DNA of 64,000 bases, taken from contig CANMTR010000004.1 of assembly GCA_947500825.1 (NCBI GenBank), positions 124,001 to 188,000 on the forward strand. The letters are read 5' to 3'. The translations under genes were made by a program, and so were the position numbers. This DNA is from an uncultured Paracoccaceae bacterium. GTDB lineage: Bacteria; Pseudomonadota; Alphaproteobacteria; Rhodobacterales; Rhodobacteraceae. Within the stretch, counting starts at the first letter, position 1. Each line of letters begins with the position of its first letter. The notes beneath the pieces are model-generated. The model worked only from the letters and a program-made list of their open reading frames with translations. It was not told where the DNA came from and searched no databases. Shown here piece by piece: positions 17,105 through 27,101 of this stretch.

Positions 17105-18708
17105 CGGCCCTGCAAAGTGCGATCTCCCCCCGCTCCGAGGGCTTCGCCGCCAACCGCGCGGCGATGCAGGCCGCGCTGGACGATGTTCGCGCCGCCGCCG
17201 AGACGGCCCTCGCCGGCGGGGGCGAGCGTGCCCGAGAGAGGCATCTGGGCCGCGGCAAGATGCTGCCGCGCGACCGGGTGCAGTCCCTCCTCGATCCCGG
17301 GTCGCCGTTCCTGGAGGTGGGGCTCCTGGCGGCCCACGGCCTCTACGGCGGCGAGATCCCGTCCGCCGGCGCCATCGCCGGGGTCGGCCGGGTCCGGGGG
17401 CGCGAGGTCATGGTGCTGGCCAACGACGCGACCGTGAAGGGGGGCACCTACTTTCCCCTCACGGTCAAGAAGCACCTGCGCGCCCAGGAGATCGCGGCCG
17501 AGAACCGGCTGCCCTGCATCTACCTGGTGGATTCAGGGGGGGCGAACCTGCCCAACCAGGACGAAGTCTTTCCCGACCGGGACCATTTCGGGCGCATCTT
17601 CTACAACCAGGCGCATATGAGTGCCGCGGGCATCGCCCAGATCGCCGTGGTCATGGGGTCGTGCACCGCTGGTGGCGCCTACGTTCCCGCGATGAGCGAC
17701 GAGACGGTGATCGTGCGCGACCAGGGCACGATCTTCCTCGCCGGGCCGCCATTGGTGAAGGCCGCCACGGGAGAGGAGGTCACGGCCGAGGACCTGGGCG
17801 GTGGGGTCCTCCATGCGGGCACCTCCGGCGTCGCCGACCACCTGGCCGAGAACGACGCCCACGCGCTGCAGATCGCGCGGCGGATCGTCGGCAATCTCGG
17901 TCCCGCGATCCGCCCGTCCCTCGCCGCGCAGACGCCGGAGCCGCCGCTTCTCGATCCGGAAGAGATCATGGGCGTGGTGCCGGCCGATCCGCGCACTCCC
18001 TACGACGTGCGCGAGGTGATCGGCCGGATCGTCGACGGCTCGCGCTTCGACGAGTTCAAGTCCCGCTTCGGGGAGACGCTGGTCACCGGCTTCGCCCATG
18101 TCTGGGGGATGCCCGTGGGGATCGTCGCCAACAACGGGGTCCTCGTGTCCGACGCGGCGCAGAAGGGCGCTCATTTCGTCGAGCTCTGCGCGCAACGCCG
18201 GGTGCCGCTCGTGTTCCTGCAGAACATCACCGGCTTCATGGTCGGAAGCCGCGCCGAGGCGGGGGGCATCGCGCGCCACGGGGCCAAGCTCGTCACCGCC
18301 GTCTCGACCGTCGCCGTGCCCAAGATCACGATGCTGATCGGTGGCTCCTACGGGGCGGGCAACTACGGCATGGCGGGGCGGGCCTATTCACCGCGCTTCC
18401 TGTGGACCTGGCCCAACAGCCGCATTGCGGTGATGGGCGGCGAACAGGCCGCGCGGACCCTGGCGATCGTCAAGCGCCAGGCGATGGAGGCGCGCGGCGA
18501 CACATGGCCGGAGGCGGAGGAAGAGGAGTTCCGCCGCCCGACCGAGGAGATGTTCGAGCGGCAGTCCAATCCGCTCTATGCCACCGCGCGGCTCTGGGAC
18601 GACGGGATCGTCGCGCCCGCGGCGAGCCGCGAGGTTCTGGCCCTGTCCCTCGCCGCCGCCCTGAACGCGCCGATCCCCGAGACGCGCTTCGGCCTGTTCA
18701 GGATGTAA
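17101..18708 (+). CDS. liuB: Methylcrotonyl-CoA carboxylase carboxyltransferase (beta) subunit
   Basis: A 535-residue biotin-dependent carboxyltransferase that transfers CO2 from carboxybiotin to 3-methylcrotonyl-CoA. It shows the two crotonase-like halves of the family: [19 protein letters not shown] near residue 142 and [18 protein letters not shown] near 184 in the N-half, and [14 protein letters not shown] near 371 and [12 protein letters not shown] near 412 in the C-half. The start is the ATG of the ATGA overlap with liuA. The alpha subunit starts 4 bases downstream. Propionyl-CoA and acetyl-CoA carboxylase subunits are related, but liu context makes this assignment firm. Confidence 0.94.
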   Translation: MTALQSAISPRSEGFAANRAAMQAALDDVRAAAETALAGGGERARERHLGRGKMLPRDRVQSLLDPGSPFLEVGLLAAHGLYGGEIPSAGAIAGVGRVRGREVMVLANDATVKGGTYFPLTVKKHLRAQEIAAENRLPCIYLVDSGGANLPNQDEVFPDRDHFGRIFYNQAHMSAAGIAQIAVVMGSCTAGGAYVPAMSDETVIVRDQGTIFLAGPPLVKAATGEEVTAEDLGGGVLHAGTSGVADHLAENDAHALQIARRIVGNLGPAIRPSLAAQTPEPPLLDPEEIMGVVPADPRTPYDVREVIGRIVDGSRFDEFKSRFGETLVTGFAHVWGMPVGIVANNGVLVSDAAQKGAHFVELCAQRRVPLVFLQNITGFMVGSRAEAGGIARHGAKLVTAVSTVAVPKITMLIGGSYGAGNYGMAGRAYSPRFLWTWPNSRIAVMGGEQAARTLAIVKRQAMEARGDTWPEAEEEEFRRPTEEMFERQSNPLYATARLWDDGIVAPAASREVLALSLAAALNAPIPETRFGLFRM

Positions 18709-18712
18709 AGCG

Positions 18713-20704
18713 ATGATCTCCAAGCTCCTGATCGCCAATCGCGGAGAGATCGCGGTCCGCATCATCCGCACCGCCCGGCGGATGGGCATCGCCACGGTCG
18801 CCGTCCATTCCGACGCCGATACCGGGTCGCTCCACGTGGCCATGGCCGACGAGGCGGTCCGCATCGGCCCGGCGGCGCCAGCCGAGAGCTACCTCGACGC
18901 GGAGGCGATACTCCGGGCGGCGCGGGCGACGGGGGCCGACGCGATCCATCCCGGTTACGGCTTCCTGTCGGAGAACCCGGATTTCGTCGAGGCGGTGGAG
19001 GGAGCGGGCCTGATCTTCGTCGGCCCGCCCGCCGCGGCGATACGGGCCATGGGCCTGAAGGACCGCGCCAAGGCGTTGATGGAGGAGGCGGGCGTGCCGG
19101 TGGTCCCCGGCTATCACGGCGAGGACCAGGACGCCGGGACCCTCCGCGCCAAGGCGTCCGAAATCGGATATCCCGTCCTTATCAAGGCGCGCGCGGGCGG
19201 AGGCGGCAAGGGGATGCGGCGGGTCGACCGGGACGCCGAGTTCGACGCCGCGCTGGACTCGGCCCGGTCGGAGGCACGGTCGTCCTTCGGCGACCCGGCC
19301 TGCCTGATCGAGAAATGCGTCTCCACGCCGCGCCATATCGAGGTGCAGGTCTTTGCCGACGGGCACGGCAATTGCATACACCTGTTCGAGCGGGATTGCT
19401 CGCTCCAGCGCCGCCACCAAAAGGTTGTCGAGGAAGCCCCCGCGCCGGGCATGACCCCGGCGATGCGCGCCGAGATGGGTGCGGCGGCGGTGCGCGCGGC
19501 CCAGGCGGTGGGATATGTGGGCGCCGGCACGGTGGAGTTCATCGCCGACGCCTCCGGCGGGCTCGACCCGAACGGCTTCTTCTTCATGGAGATGAACACG
19601 CGCCTCCAGGTCGAGCACCCGGTGACGGAGGCGATCACCGGGCTCGACCTCGTGGAATGGCAACTGCGGATCGCGGCCGGGCATCCGCTGCCCGTGGCCC
19701 AGTCCGACCTGGCCATCGACGGCCACGCCGTGGAGGCGCGCCTCTACGCCGAGGACCCGGCACGCGATTTCCTGCCTGCCTCCGGGCACCTCGCCACCTT
19801 GCGATTTCCGCCCGAGGGGCCTGGCCTTCGGATCGACAGCGGCGTGCGTGAGGGGGACGTGATCAGTCCCCATTACGACCCGATGATCGCCAAGGTGATC
19901 GCCCACGGCCCCGACCGGAGCGCGGCCTTCGCCGCCTTGGGCCGGGCGCTGGGCGCGACCGTCACGGCCGGGTCGGTGACGAACCGTGCCTTCCTGTGTC
20001 GTCTTCTGGCCGATGCGGACGTCCTCGCGGAGCGGGTCGAGACCGGGCTGATCGCGCGCAAGGGCGACGCGCTGACCGTCGACCCCGCGCCCGATGCGCG
20101 GGCAATGGCCCTGGCGGCCCTGGCCGTGGCGGTTCCGCCCTCCGTGGACGGAGCGTCGCCGTTCGACGCCCTGCGCGATTTCCGCCTTCACGGCACCGCC
20201 CGCGCGACCGTGCGGTTCGACGACGGCGCTGGCGGGATGGAGGTCGTGACGGTGACCACCGCGCCGGGCGGCGCGCGGCGCGTCGAGACGCCGGGGGGCC
20301 TCGTGGAGATCGACCGCGTACATCGGCAGGAGGCCACGACGCTGGCGGTGGTCGAGCAGGGGGTGCGCCGCCGCGTCCCCGTGTCGGTGGCGGGCCGCCG
20401 CGTCCTGGTCCAGCCCGAGGGGACGGCGCACGAGTTCCTCCTCTACGATGCGGCCGAGGCGGTGGCGGAAGCTGGGGGAGACAGGCTCGTGGCCCCCATG
20501 ACGGGGACCGTGCGCCGCGTCTCCGCCCGGGTGGGCGAGGACGTGGAGAAGGGGCAGCCGGTCCTCGTCCTCGAGGCGATGAAGATGGAGCACACGCTCG
20601 CCGCCCCCCGCGCCGGCCGCGTCGCCGAGGTCCTGGCGGAGCCGGGCGAGCAGGTGGAGGAGGGCGCGCTCCTCCTGGCGCTGGACCCGGAGGAGGCGGG
20701 ATGA
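18713..20704 (+). CDS. liuD: Methylcrotonyl-CoA carboxylase biotin-carrying (alpha) subunit
   Basis: A 663-residue protein with a biotin carboxylase domain (about 1-450) and a C-terminal biotin carrier domain. ATP-grasp features include KARAGGGGKGMR near residue 159, the catalytic region EMNTRLQVEHPVTEAITG near 291 and HAVEARLYAED near 340. The biotin attachment motif EAMKMEH lies near residue 621, with the biotinylated Lys between the two Met. The first step carboxylates biotin using ATP and bicarbonate. Its end overlaps the HMG-CoA lyase start by 4 bases. Confidence 0.95.
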   Translation: MISKLLIANRGEIAVRIIRTARRMGIATVAVHSDADTGSLHVAMADEAVRIGPAAPAESYLDAEAILRAARATGADAIHPGYGFLSENPDFVEAVEGAGLIFVGPPAAAIRAMGLKDRAKALMEEAGVPVVPGYHGEDQDAGTLRAKASEIGYPVLIKARAGGGGKGMRRVDRDAEFDAALDSARSEARSSFGDPACLIEKCVSTPRHIEVQVFADGHGNCIHLFERDCSLQRRHQKVVEEAPAPGMTPAMRAEMGAAAVRAAQAVGYVGAGTVEFIADASGGLDPNGFFFMEMNTRLQVEHPVTEAITGLDLVEWQLRIAAGHPLPVAQSDLAIDGHAVEARLYAEDPARDFLPASGHLATLRFPPEGPGLRIDSGVREGDVISPHYDPMIAKVIAHGPDRSAAFAALGRALGATVTAGSVTNRAFLCRLLADADVLAERVETGLIARKGDALTVDPAPDARAMALAALAVAVPPSVDGASPFDALRDFRLHGTARATVRFDDGAGGMEVVTVTTAPGGARRVETPGGLVEIDRVHRQEATTLAVVEQGVRRRVPVSVAGRRVLVQPEGTAHEFLLYDAAEAVAEAGGDRLVAPMTGTVRRVSARVGEDVEKGQPVLVLEAMKMEHTLAAPRAGRVAEVLAEPGEQVEEGALLLALDPEEAG

Positions 20705-21570
20705 GCGACACCGCCCTGATCTTCGAGATGGCGCCGCGCGACGGGTTGCAGAACGAGCCGGAGGCGATCGCGACCGCCGACAAGATCCGGCTGGTGGACC
20801 TCCTGTCGTCGGCGGGGCTGGCCAAGATCGAGGCCGCGAGCTTCGTATCGCCGAGATGGGTGCCGCAGATGGCCGATGCGGCCGAGGTTATGGCGGGCAT
20901 CACCCGCGTGCCGGGCACCCGGTACACGGCCCTCACGCCCAACGCCAAGGGGCTCGAACGCGCGATCGAGGCCCGGGCGGACGAGGTGGCGGTCTTCGGG
21001 TCGGCCTCCGAGGGGTTCAGCCAGCGCAACATCAACTGCTCGGTGGCCGAGAGCCTGGAGCGGTTCGCCCCCGTGGTCGGCGCGGCGCGCGAGGCCGGTC
21101 TGCCGGTCAGGGGCTATGTCTCCTGCGTGGTCGAATGCCCCTACGACGGTCCGACGCCGCCGGACAGGGCCGCGGACATGGCGGCGGCGCTGGTCGCGCT
21201 GGGCTGCTACGAGGTCTCGCTCGGGGATACGCTGGGGCGCGGCACGCCGGGCGCGGTGGACGACATGCTGGGCGCGGTCCTGGACAGGGTGCCGGCCGCG
21301 CGGCTTGCGGGGCATTTCCACGATACCGGCGGCCGGGCGCTGGACAACGTCCGCGCGGCCCTGCGGCGCGGGATCACGACCTTCGACGCCGCCGCCGGGG
21401 GGCTGGGCGGGTGCCCCTACGCGCCGGGGGCCAAGGGCAACGTGGCGACCGAGGCGGTCGTCGACATGCTGGAGGGCGAGGGGGTCTCGACAGGTATCGA
21501 CCGCGCGGCTCTGGAGGAGGCGGCGCGCCTCGCACGCGGTTTGCGGCCCGAGCGGGAGGTGCTGGCATGA
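20701..21570 (+). CDS. liuE: Hydroxymethylglutaryl-CoA lyase
   Basis: A 289-residue TIM-barrel lyase that splits HMG-CoA into acetyl-CoA and acetoacetate, the last liu step. It has the HMGL-like signature APRDGLQNEP near residue 10, metal-ligand HFHDTGG near 206 and the catalytic Cys loop GLGGCPYAPGAKGN near 236. The ATG at 20701 forms an ATGA overlap with the preceding gene, and the end overlaps the hydratase gene by 4 bases. The length is typical for bacterial HMG-CoA lyase (also named mvaB). Confidence 0.95.
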   Translation: MSDTALIFEMAPRDGLQNEPEAIATADKIRLVDLLSSAGLAKIEAASFVSPRWVPQMADAAEVMAGITRVPGTRYTALTPNAKGLERAIEARADEVAVFGSASEGFSQRNINCSVAESLERFAPVVGAAREAGLPVRGYVSCVVECPYDGPTPPDRAADMAAALVALGCYEVSLGDTLGRGTPGAVDDMLGAVLDRVPAARLAGHFHDTGGRALDNVRAALRRGITTFDAAAGGLGGCPYAPGAKGNVATEAVVDMLEGEGVSTGIDRAALEEAARLARGLRPEREVLA

Positions 21571-22343
21571 GGGGCTACGAGACCCTGGCCATGGAGGTCG
21601 ACGGACGCGGCGTCGCCCGCGTCACCCTCGATCGAGCGGAGAAGAGGAACGCCCTGTCGGCCGAGATGATGGACGAGCTGCGCGACGTGGCGGAGCGCGC
21701 GCCCGGAGAGGGCATCCGCGCCATGGTCCTGTCAGGCGCTGGGGGGACGTTCTGCGCCGGCGGCGACCTTGGCTGGATGATGGCCCAGATAGAGGCCGAC
21801 AGGCCCACGCGCATGGCCGAGGCGCGTCGGTTGGCCGATACGCTCCGGGCGCTGAACGAGATGCCGGTGCCCCTCATCGGACGGGTCGAGGGCGTTGCCA
21901 TGGGCGGCGGGATCGGGCTGGCGTGCATCTGCGACGTGGCCATCGCGGAGGAGGGGTGCCGGTTCGGTTTCACCGAAACGCGGCTGGGGATCATTCCCGC
22001 GACCATCGCGCCCTACGTGATCGCGCGGATGGGGGAGGGGCCGGCGCGCCGGGTCTTCATGAGCGGGCGGATCTTCGACGGCGGGGAGGCCGCGCGACTG
22101 GGAATCGTGGGCGCGAGCGTTCCCGCCGCCGATCTGGACGCGGCCGTGGAGGCGGAGGTCGCGCCGTATCTCGAAGTATCGACGGAGGCGGCGGGACGGG
22201 CCAAGGCGCTCGCGCGGTCTCTCGGGCCCAGGATCGACGACGCGGCGATCGCGGACACGATGGAGCGGCTGGCAGACTCCTGGGAGACCGAGGCGGCGCG
22301 AACGCGCATCGCGGCATTTCTCGATCGGAGGAAGCCGGGCTAG
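21567..22343 (+). CDS. liuC: Methylglutaconyl-CoA hydratase (enoyl-CoA hydratase family)
   Basis: A 258-residue crotonase-fold protein. It should hydrate 3-methylglutaconyl-CoA to HMG-CoA, the step between the carboxylase and the lyase encoded just upstream. The oxyanion-hole segments are visible: AGGTFCAGGDL near residue 53 and GVAMGGGIGLACICD near 104, followed by FGFTETRLGIIPATIAPY near 132, whose Glu fits a catalytic acid. ATG 21567 overlaps liuE by 4 bases and is the last gene of the liu operon; the ABC operon begins 44 bases downstream with its own strong ribosome site. Confidence 0.93.
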   Translation: MRGYETLAMEVDGRGVARVTLDRAEKRNALSAEMMDELRDVAERAPGEGIRAMVLSGAGGTFCAGGDLGWMMAQIEADRPTRMAEARRLADTLRALNEMPVPLIGRVEGVAMGGGIGLACICDVAIAEEGCRFGFTETRLGIIPATIAPYVIARMGEGPARRVFMSGRIFDGGEAARLGIVGASVPAADLDAAVEAEVAPYLEVSTEAAGRAKALARSLGPRIDDAAIADTMERLADSWETEAARTRIAAFLDRRKPG

Positions 22344-22387
22344 GATCGTAATTTGCGGGGCGGAGGAGGCCCCGGGGGGAGGAGAGC

Positions 22388-23173
22388 ATGACAGATTCCG
22401 ACACCGTCCTGCGGTGCGAGGCCGTGACCCGGCGCTTCGGCGGCATCCGTGCCCTCAAGGGCGTGAGCGTGGATATCGCGAAGGGCGAAATCTTCGGTCT
22501 CGTGGGGCCCAACGGGTCGGGCAAGACCACTCTCGTCAACTGCGTGACCGGCTTCTACCCGCCGCAGGAGGGGCGCATCCTGTTCGAGGGGGCCGACATC
22601 ACCGGGCGCAAGCCCCACCGGATCGCTGCCGGCGGCATCGCGCGGACCTTCCAGAACGTCGCCCTCTTCAAGGGGATGAGCGTGCTGGAGAACATCCTCA
22701 TGGGGCGCCACAATCTGATGCATCCCAACCCGATATCGTCGCTGTTCTATCCGTTCCTGGCCCGGGGCGAGGAGATCGCCCATCGCCGCAAGGTCGAGGA
22801 AATCATCGACCTGCTGCAACTCGAGAGCGTCCGCGACGAGGCCGTCGACGTGATCCCGCTCGGCCTGCAGAAACGGGTGGAACTCGCCCGCGCGCTGGCT
22901 GCCGAACCGCGCATGCTGGTCCTCGACGAGCCGATGGCGGGGATGAACCAGGAGGAGAAGGAATACATGGTGCGCTTCATCCTCGATGCCCACGAGGCGC
23001 TCGGGCTGACGGTGCTGATGATCGAGCACCACATGGACGTGGTCACGGCGATCTGCGGCCGGGTCCTTGTCCTCAACGACGGCACGTCGCTCGCGCTCGG
23101 CCCCGCGCGGGAGGCCATCGCCGACCCCGACGTGATCGCGGCCTATATCGGGACCAGTTCCGATGCGGCATGA
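22388..23173 (+). CDS. Branched-chain-type ABC transporter ATP-binding protein (LivG-like)
   Basis: A 261-residue ABC ATPase of the LivG group with Walker A GPNGSGKTT near residue 41, the degenerate signature IPLGLQKRVELARAL near 157 and Walker B MLVLDEPMAG near 177. The long insert between the Q-loop and the signature and the C-terminal YIGTSSD are typical of LivG. It has an excellent ribosome site (GGGGGGAGGAGA). It is the first gene of an operon with an acyl-CoA synthetase, two permeases, a binding protein and a LivF-like ATPase. Confidence 0.93.
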   Translation: MTDSDTVLRCEAVTRRFGGIRALKGVSVDIAKGEIFGLVGPNGSGKTTLVNCVTGFYPPQEGRILFEGADITGRKPHRIAAGGIARTFQNVALFKGMSVLENILMGRHNLMHPNPISSLFYPFLARGEEIAHRRKVEEIIDLLQLESVRDEAVDVIPLGLQKRVELARALAAEPRMLVLDEPMAGMNQEEKEYMVRFILDAHEALGLTVLMIEHHMDVVTAICGRVLVLNDGTSLALGPAREAIADPDVIAAYIGTSSDAA

Positions 23174-25118
23174 TCCGGACATGACCCGGGGCGCCCGGAC
23201 ACTCCATCCCGACTGGCGCGAGGACGACCACCTCATCGCCATCCTGGCCCGAAACGCCCGCGACCACCCCCGGGGCGTGGCGATGCGCGAGCGCGATCAC
23301 GGGATCTGGCACGAGACGACCTGGCCCGCCTATCTCGACCGGGTGCTGGCGCTGGCCGCGGGACTGGAGGCGCAGGGCATCGGGGCGGGCGACGTCGTCC
23401 TGATCACGGGCGACAACCGCCCTGCCCTCTACGTGGCGCTCCTGTCTCTGGCGACCTTGCGCGCGATCCCGTCCCCGGCCTTCTCGGACAGCCGGCCCGA
23501 GGAGCTCCTTGGCCAGATGGAGCGCGAGGGTATCGCGGTCGCGATCGTCGAGGACCAGGAGCAGGTGGACAAGCTGCAATCGGTGCGCGACCGGCGAGGC
23601 GAATTGCGGACAATCCTCTACGACGATCCGCGCGGGTTGGACGGGTCCGCGCCGGAGGGTGCCCGGTCGATCGCCGACGTGGCCGCGGAAGGGCGCAGGC
23701 GGCTCGAGGCGGAGGCGGGCCTGCGCGAGGATCTGCTGGCGCGCCCCAGCGTCTTCGACGTGGCGGTCCTGATGCACTCTTCCGGCACCACGGGCGCGCC
23801 GAAGGGGATTCCCCTGCGCCACGGCCATCTCCTGTCGGGGGTGCGCAACGCCGCGCGGGCGGGCTACTTCCACGAGGGCGAGGAGCACATGGCCTACCTG
23901 CCCATGGCCTGGATCGGCGACTACAGCTTCTCGGTCGCCGCGGCGCTGGAGCTGCGCTTCACCGTGAATGTGCCCGAGAACCAGGAGACGGCGCTTCACG
24001 ACCTGCGCGAAATCGCGCCCACGCTCTACTTCGCTTCGCCACGCGCCTGGTCGGCCATGCTGACCCGTATCCAGGTGGGCATCGCCGAGACGGCAGGGCT
24101 GAAGCGGCGCCTGTACGACCACTTCATGCCCTTCGCCATCGAGCGCGAGCGGCGGCGCCTGCGGGGCGAGGCGCCCGGTCTGGCGAGCCGGATCTGGTAC
24201 GGGCTTGGCGACGCCATGATCTATGGCCCGATCCGCGACCGGCTGGGCCTCAGGCGCGTCGAACGGCCCTACACCGCCGGGGAGGCGATCGGGGAGGACG
24301 TGTTCCTCTATTTCCGGGCGCTGGGCCTCAATCTGAGGCAGTTCTACGGCCAGACGGAGAACTGCGCCCTGGCCGTGGCGCAGTCGAAGGAGGACATTTC
24401 CCTGACCACGGTCGGGCGCCCGTTTCCGGGTGTCGACGCGCGGATCGACGGGTCCGGCGAGATCCTGCTGAAGTCGGAGAACATCTTCGACGGCTACTGG
24501 GACAACGCGGAGGCCACGGCGGAGAGCCTGCAGGACGGCTGGCTGCATACCGGCGACGCGGGCGAGTTCGCCGAGGACGGACAACTCGTCGTCCTGGGCC
24601 GGCTGTCCGAAGTCCAGCACAAGGCCGATGGCACCCGCTTCATCCCGACCTACCTGGAGAACCGCCTCAAGTTCGCGGCCGCGATCCGCGACGTCTGCGT
24701 GATCGGGGCGGACAGGCCGTTCCTCGCGGCGATCGTGTGTATCGACTTCGACGCGGTGGGGCAATGGGCGCAGGAACGGGGCCTGTCCTATACCTCCTAC
24801 GCCGAGCTGTCGCAGATGCCCCAGGTGATCGAACTGGTGGGCGAGCGCATTGCGGAGTTGAACCGCGCCGTGCCCGACAGTCTGGTCATCCGCCGCTTCA
24901 TCAACCTCCACAAGGAGTTCGACCCCGACGACGGCGAGGTCACGCGGACGCGCAAGGTCCGGCGCAAGGTCATAGACGAGAATTACGCCGACATCATCGC
25001 CGCGATCTACGACCGGGCCGAGACCGTCGAGCACGAGGCGCGGATCACGTACGAGGACGGCCGGACCGGCACGCTCCGGCGCCGCCTGTCGATCGGCGAC
25101 ATAGACGGGGAGGGCTGA
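23163..25118 (+). CDS. AMP-binding acyl-CoA synthetase embedded in the ABC operon
   Basis: A 651-residue adenylate-forming enzyme of the long-chain acyl-CoA synthetase (FadD/FAA1-like) group, expected to make an acyl-CoA from a carboxylic acid, ATP and CoA. Motifs are the P-loop MHSSGTTGAPKG near residue 203, YGQTENCAL near 393, GWLHTGDAGEFAEDG near 460, and the C-terminal lobe around KADGTRFIPTYLEN near 487. I see no membrane segment. The ATG at 23163 overlaps the LivG-like gene by 11 bases; ATG 23181 is also possible, and neither has a strong ribosome site. The position inside an organic-acid ABC operon suggests that it activates the imported substrate. Confidence 0.9.
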   Translation: MRHDPDMTRGARTLHPDWREDDHLIAILARNARDHPRGVAMRERDHGIWHETTWPAYLDRVLALAAGLEAQGIGAGDVVLITGDNRPALYVALLSLATLRAIPSPAFSDSRPEELLGQMEREGIAVAIVEDQEQVDKLQSVRDRRGELRTILYDDPRGLDGSAPEGARSIADVAAEGRRRLEAEAGLREDLLARPSVFDVAVLMHSSGTTGAPKGIPLRHGHLLSGVRNAARAGYFHEGEEHMAYLPMAWIGDYSFSVAAALELRFTVNVPENQETALHDLREIAPTLYFASPRAWSAMLTRIQVGIAETAGLKRRLYDHFMPFAIERERRRLRGEAPGLASRIWYGLGDAMIYGPIRDRLGLRRVERPYTAGEAIGEDVFLYFRALGLNLRQFYGQTENCALAVAQSKEDISLTTVGRPFPGVDARIDGSGEILLKSENIFDGYWDNAEATAESLQDGWLHTGDAGEFAEDGQLVVLGRLSEVQHKADGTRFIPTYLENRLKFAAAIRDVCVIGADRPFLAAIVCIDFDAVGQWAQERGLSYTSYAELSQMPQVIELVGERIAELNRAVPDSLVIRRFINLHKEFDPDDGEVTRTRKVRRKVIDENYADIIAAIYDRAETVEHEARITYEDGRTGTLRRRLSIGDIDGEG

Positions 25119-25122
25119 GCGA

Positions 25123-26001
25123 ATGGCGTATTTCCTGGAGCTTCTGGTCAACGGCGCGCTCGTGGGGCTGATGTATTCGCTGGCCGCGCTGGGCTTCGTG
25201 CTGATCTACAAGTCCTCGGGCGTGCCGAACCTGGCACAGGGCGCGCTGGTGATGATGGCGGCCTACGCGGCCTGGGCGATGGTGGACTTCGGCCTGCCGC
25301 TCTGGGCCGCGGTGATCGCCGCCGCCGCGCTGATGTTCGCCTTCGGCCTCCTCGTGGAGCGGGTGCTGCTGCGGCCCATGGTGGGCCAGCCGGTCATAAT
25401 GGTGGTGATGCTGACCCTCGGGCTGGAGATCCTGCTGCGCGGGCTGGTGCCCGGCCTTCTGGGGGCCGCGCCGAAGCCGCTCGACATCGGCATCGGGCTG
25501 GCCCCCGTGATCGTCGGAGACGTGTTCATGAACCGCGCCTACCTCGTGGGGGGCGTGGTGGCGGTGGTGCTGATCGGGGCCTCCATGCTCTTCTTCCGCA
25601 CACGGCTCGGGACAAAGCTGCGCGCCGTGTCCGACGACCATGTCGCGAGCTGGGCCGTGGGACTGTCGGTGGAGCGCGCCATCGCGATATCCTGGGGGAT
25701 CGCGGGGATCGCGGCCGTGGGGGCGGGCGTGCTCTGGGGGTCGGTGCAAGGGGTGGACTGGACCCTGTCGAGCCTGCTGTTCCCGGCCGTCGCGGTGGTG
25801 ATCCTGGGCGGCATCGACTCGATCAAGGGCGTGTTCGTCGGCGGGCTGGCGGTGGGTATCCTGGGCTCGGTGATCCCGGGATACCTCGATGCCTATGCGG
25901 GTGGCTCCACCCGGGACGTCGTGACGTCGCTGATCATCCTGCTGACCATCATGATCCGACCCTACGGCATATTCGGCCGCGAAGACATCGAGAGGATCTG
26001 A
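25123..26001 (+). CDS. Branched-chain-type ABC transporter permease (LivH-like)
   Basis: A 292-residue inner-membrane permease with about eight hydrophobic helices. It shows the LivH N-terminal pattern NGALVGLMYSLAALGFVLIY, and the coupling-loop region VSDDHVASWAVGLSVER near residue 170, which contacts the ATPases. It starts 4 bases after the synthetase stop and ends 3 bases before the LivM-like gene. The family moves branched-chain amino acids, amides, urea, or aliphatic and aromatic acids. Confidence 0.93.
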   Translation: MAYFLELLVNGALVGLMYSLAALGFVLIYKSSGVPNLAQGALVMMAAYAAWAMVDFGLPLWAAVIAAAALMFAFGLLVERVLLRPMVGQPVIMVVMLTLGLEILLRGLVPGLLGAAPKPLDIGIGLAPVIVGDVFMNRAYLVGGVVAVVLIGASMLFFRTRLGTKLRAVSDDHVASWAVGLSVERAIAISWGIAGIAAVGAGVLWGSVQGVDWTLSSLLFPAVAVVILGGIDSIKGVFVGGLAVGILGSVIPGYLDAYAGGSTRDVVTSLIILLTIMIRPYGIFGREDIERI

Positions 26002-26004
26002 GTC

Positions 26005-27078
26005 ATGTTCTATCGCCTCTCCGGCATCCACCACACCGGCTACGCGAGCGCCCACCGCTTGTGGTCCGTTCCCGCCGACCGCTGGCAGGTCGTCGCGGTC
26101 CTGGCGCTCGCGCTTCTCGCGCCGCTTTTCGTCTCGGACCTCTACCTGGGCAGCTATGTCCTGCCCTGGCTGGTCTGGTCGGCGGCGGCCCTGTCGCTGT
26201 CGCTCCTGATGGGCCTCGCGGGGCAGCTTCATTTCGGCTACGCGGCGGTCATGGCGATCGGGGCCTATACCTCGATCCACCTGGCCCAGGCGGGTGTGCC
26301 CTTCGCCCTCGCGATCCTGGGGGCGGGCCTGACCTCGGCCGTGATCGGCACGCTCTTCGGAGCGGCCGCGCTCAGGGTGAAGGGCCTCTACCTGGTGATG
26401 GCGACGCTCGCCATGCAGTACCTGGTGGATTGGGTGATCGTGAACGTCCCCGCGATCTCCGGCGGCGCTCAGGCCACCCTCAGGACGCCCGACGTGACGT
26501 TCCTGGGCCTGCCGGTGGAGACCCTGTCGCAACGCTACTACTTCGCGCTGGCCTGGGCGGTGCTGCTGGCGCTCTTTTTCATGAACGTGAAGCGCACGAG
26601 CTTCGGGCGCGCGCTGATCGCGATCCGGGACAAGGACTTCGCGGCGGCCGTGATCGGCGTCGACCCGTTCCGCTTCAAGCTGATGGCGTTCCTGACCTCG
26701 TCCTTCGTGGGCGGTGTCACGGGCGCGGTTCTGGCCTTCTGCTACTACCGCGCGGTCACGCCCGAGCAGTTCAGCTTCAACGTCTCGATCCAGCTCGTCG
26801 CCATGGTGCTGGTCGGTGGCCTGGGCAGTGTGATCGGCGGGTTCCTGGGGGCCGGCTTCGTCCTGCTTTTGCCGATCATCCTGACCAACGCCATCGCCGA
26901 CCTGGGCGCGTCCGGCTGGATCGACCTTTCGCAGAACCTGATGGCCCATTTGCCGCTCATTTTCTACGGCGCCATGATCATCGGGTTCCTGCTCTTCGAG
27001 CCGCTGGGACTGGCCAAGATCTACGACAACGTCCGAAAGTACTTCCTCGTCTGGCCGTTCCGCCATTCGGGAAGCTGA
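26005..27078 (+). CDS. Branched-chain-type ABC transporter permease (LivM-like)
   Basis: A 357-residue permease with about ten hydrophobic helices, the LivM partner of the preceding LivH-like protein. It contains the family segment LMGLAGQLHFGYAAVMAIGA near residue 70 and the coupling-loop sequence ALIAIRDKDFAAAVIGVD near 205. The start is the ATG at 26005, immediately after the LivH-like stop. It lies 23 bases upstream of the binding-protein gene, which has its own ribosome site. Confidence 0.93.
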   Translation: MFYRLSGIHHTGYASAHRLWSVPADRWQVVAVLALALLAPLFVSDLYLGSYVLPWLVWSAAALSLSLLMGLAGQLHFGYAAVMAIGAYTSIHLAQAGVPFALAILGAGLTSAVIGTLFGAAALRVKGLYLVMATLAMQYLVDWVIVNVPAISGGAQATLRTPDVTFLGLPVETLSQRYYFALAWAVLLALFFMNVKRTSFGRALIAIRDKDFAAAVIGVDPFRFKLMAFLTSSFVGGVTGAVLAFCYYRAVTPEQFSFNVSIQLVAMVLVGGLGSVIGGFLGAGFVLLLPIILTNAIADLGASGWIDLSQNLMAHLPLIFYGAMIIGFLLFEPLGLAKIYDNVRKYFLVWPFRHSGS

Positions 27079-27101
27079 CGATCACCAAGGGAGGAGAGAC
27101 C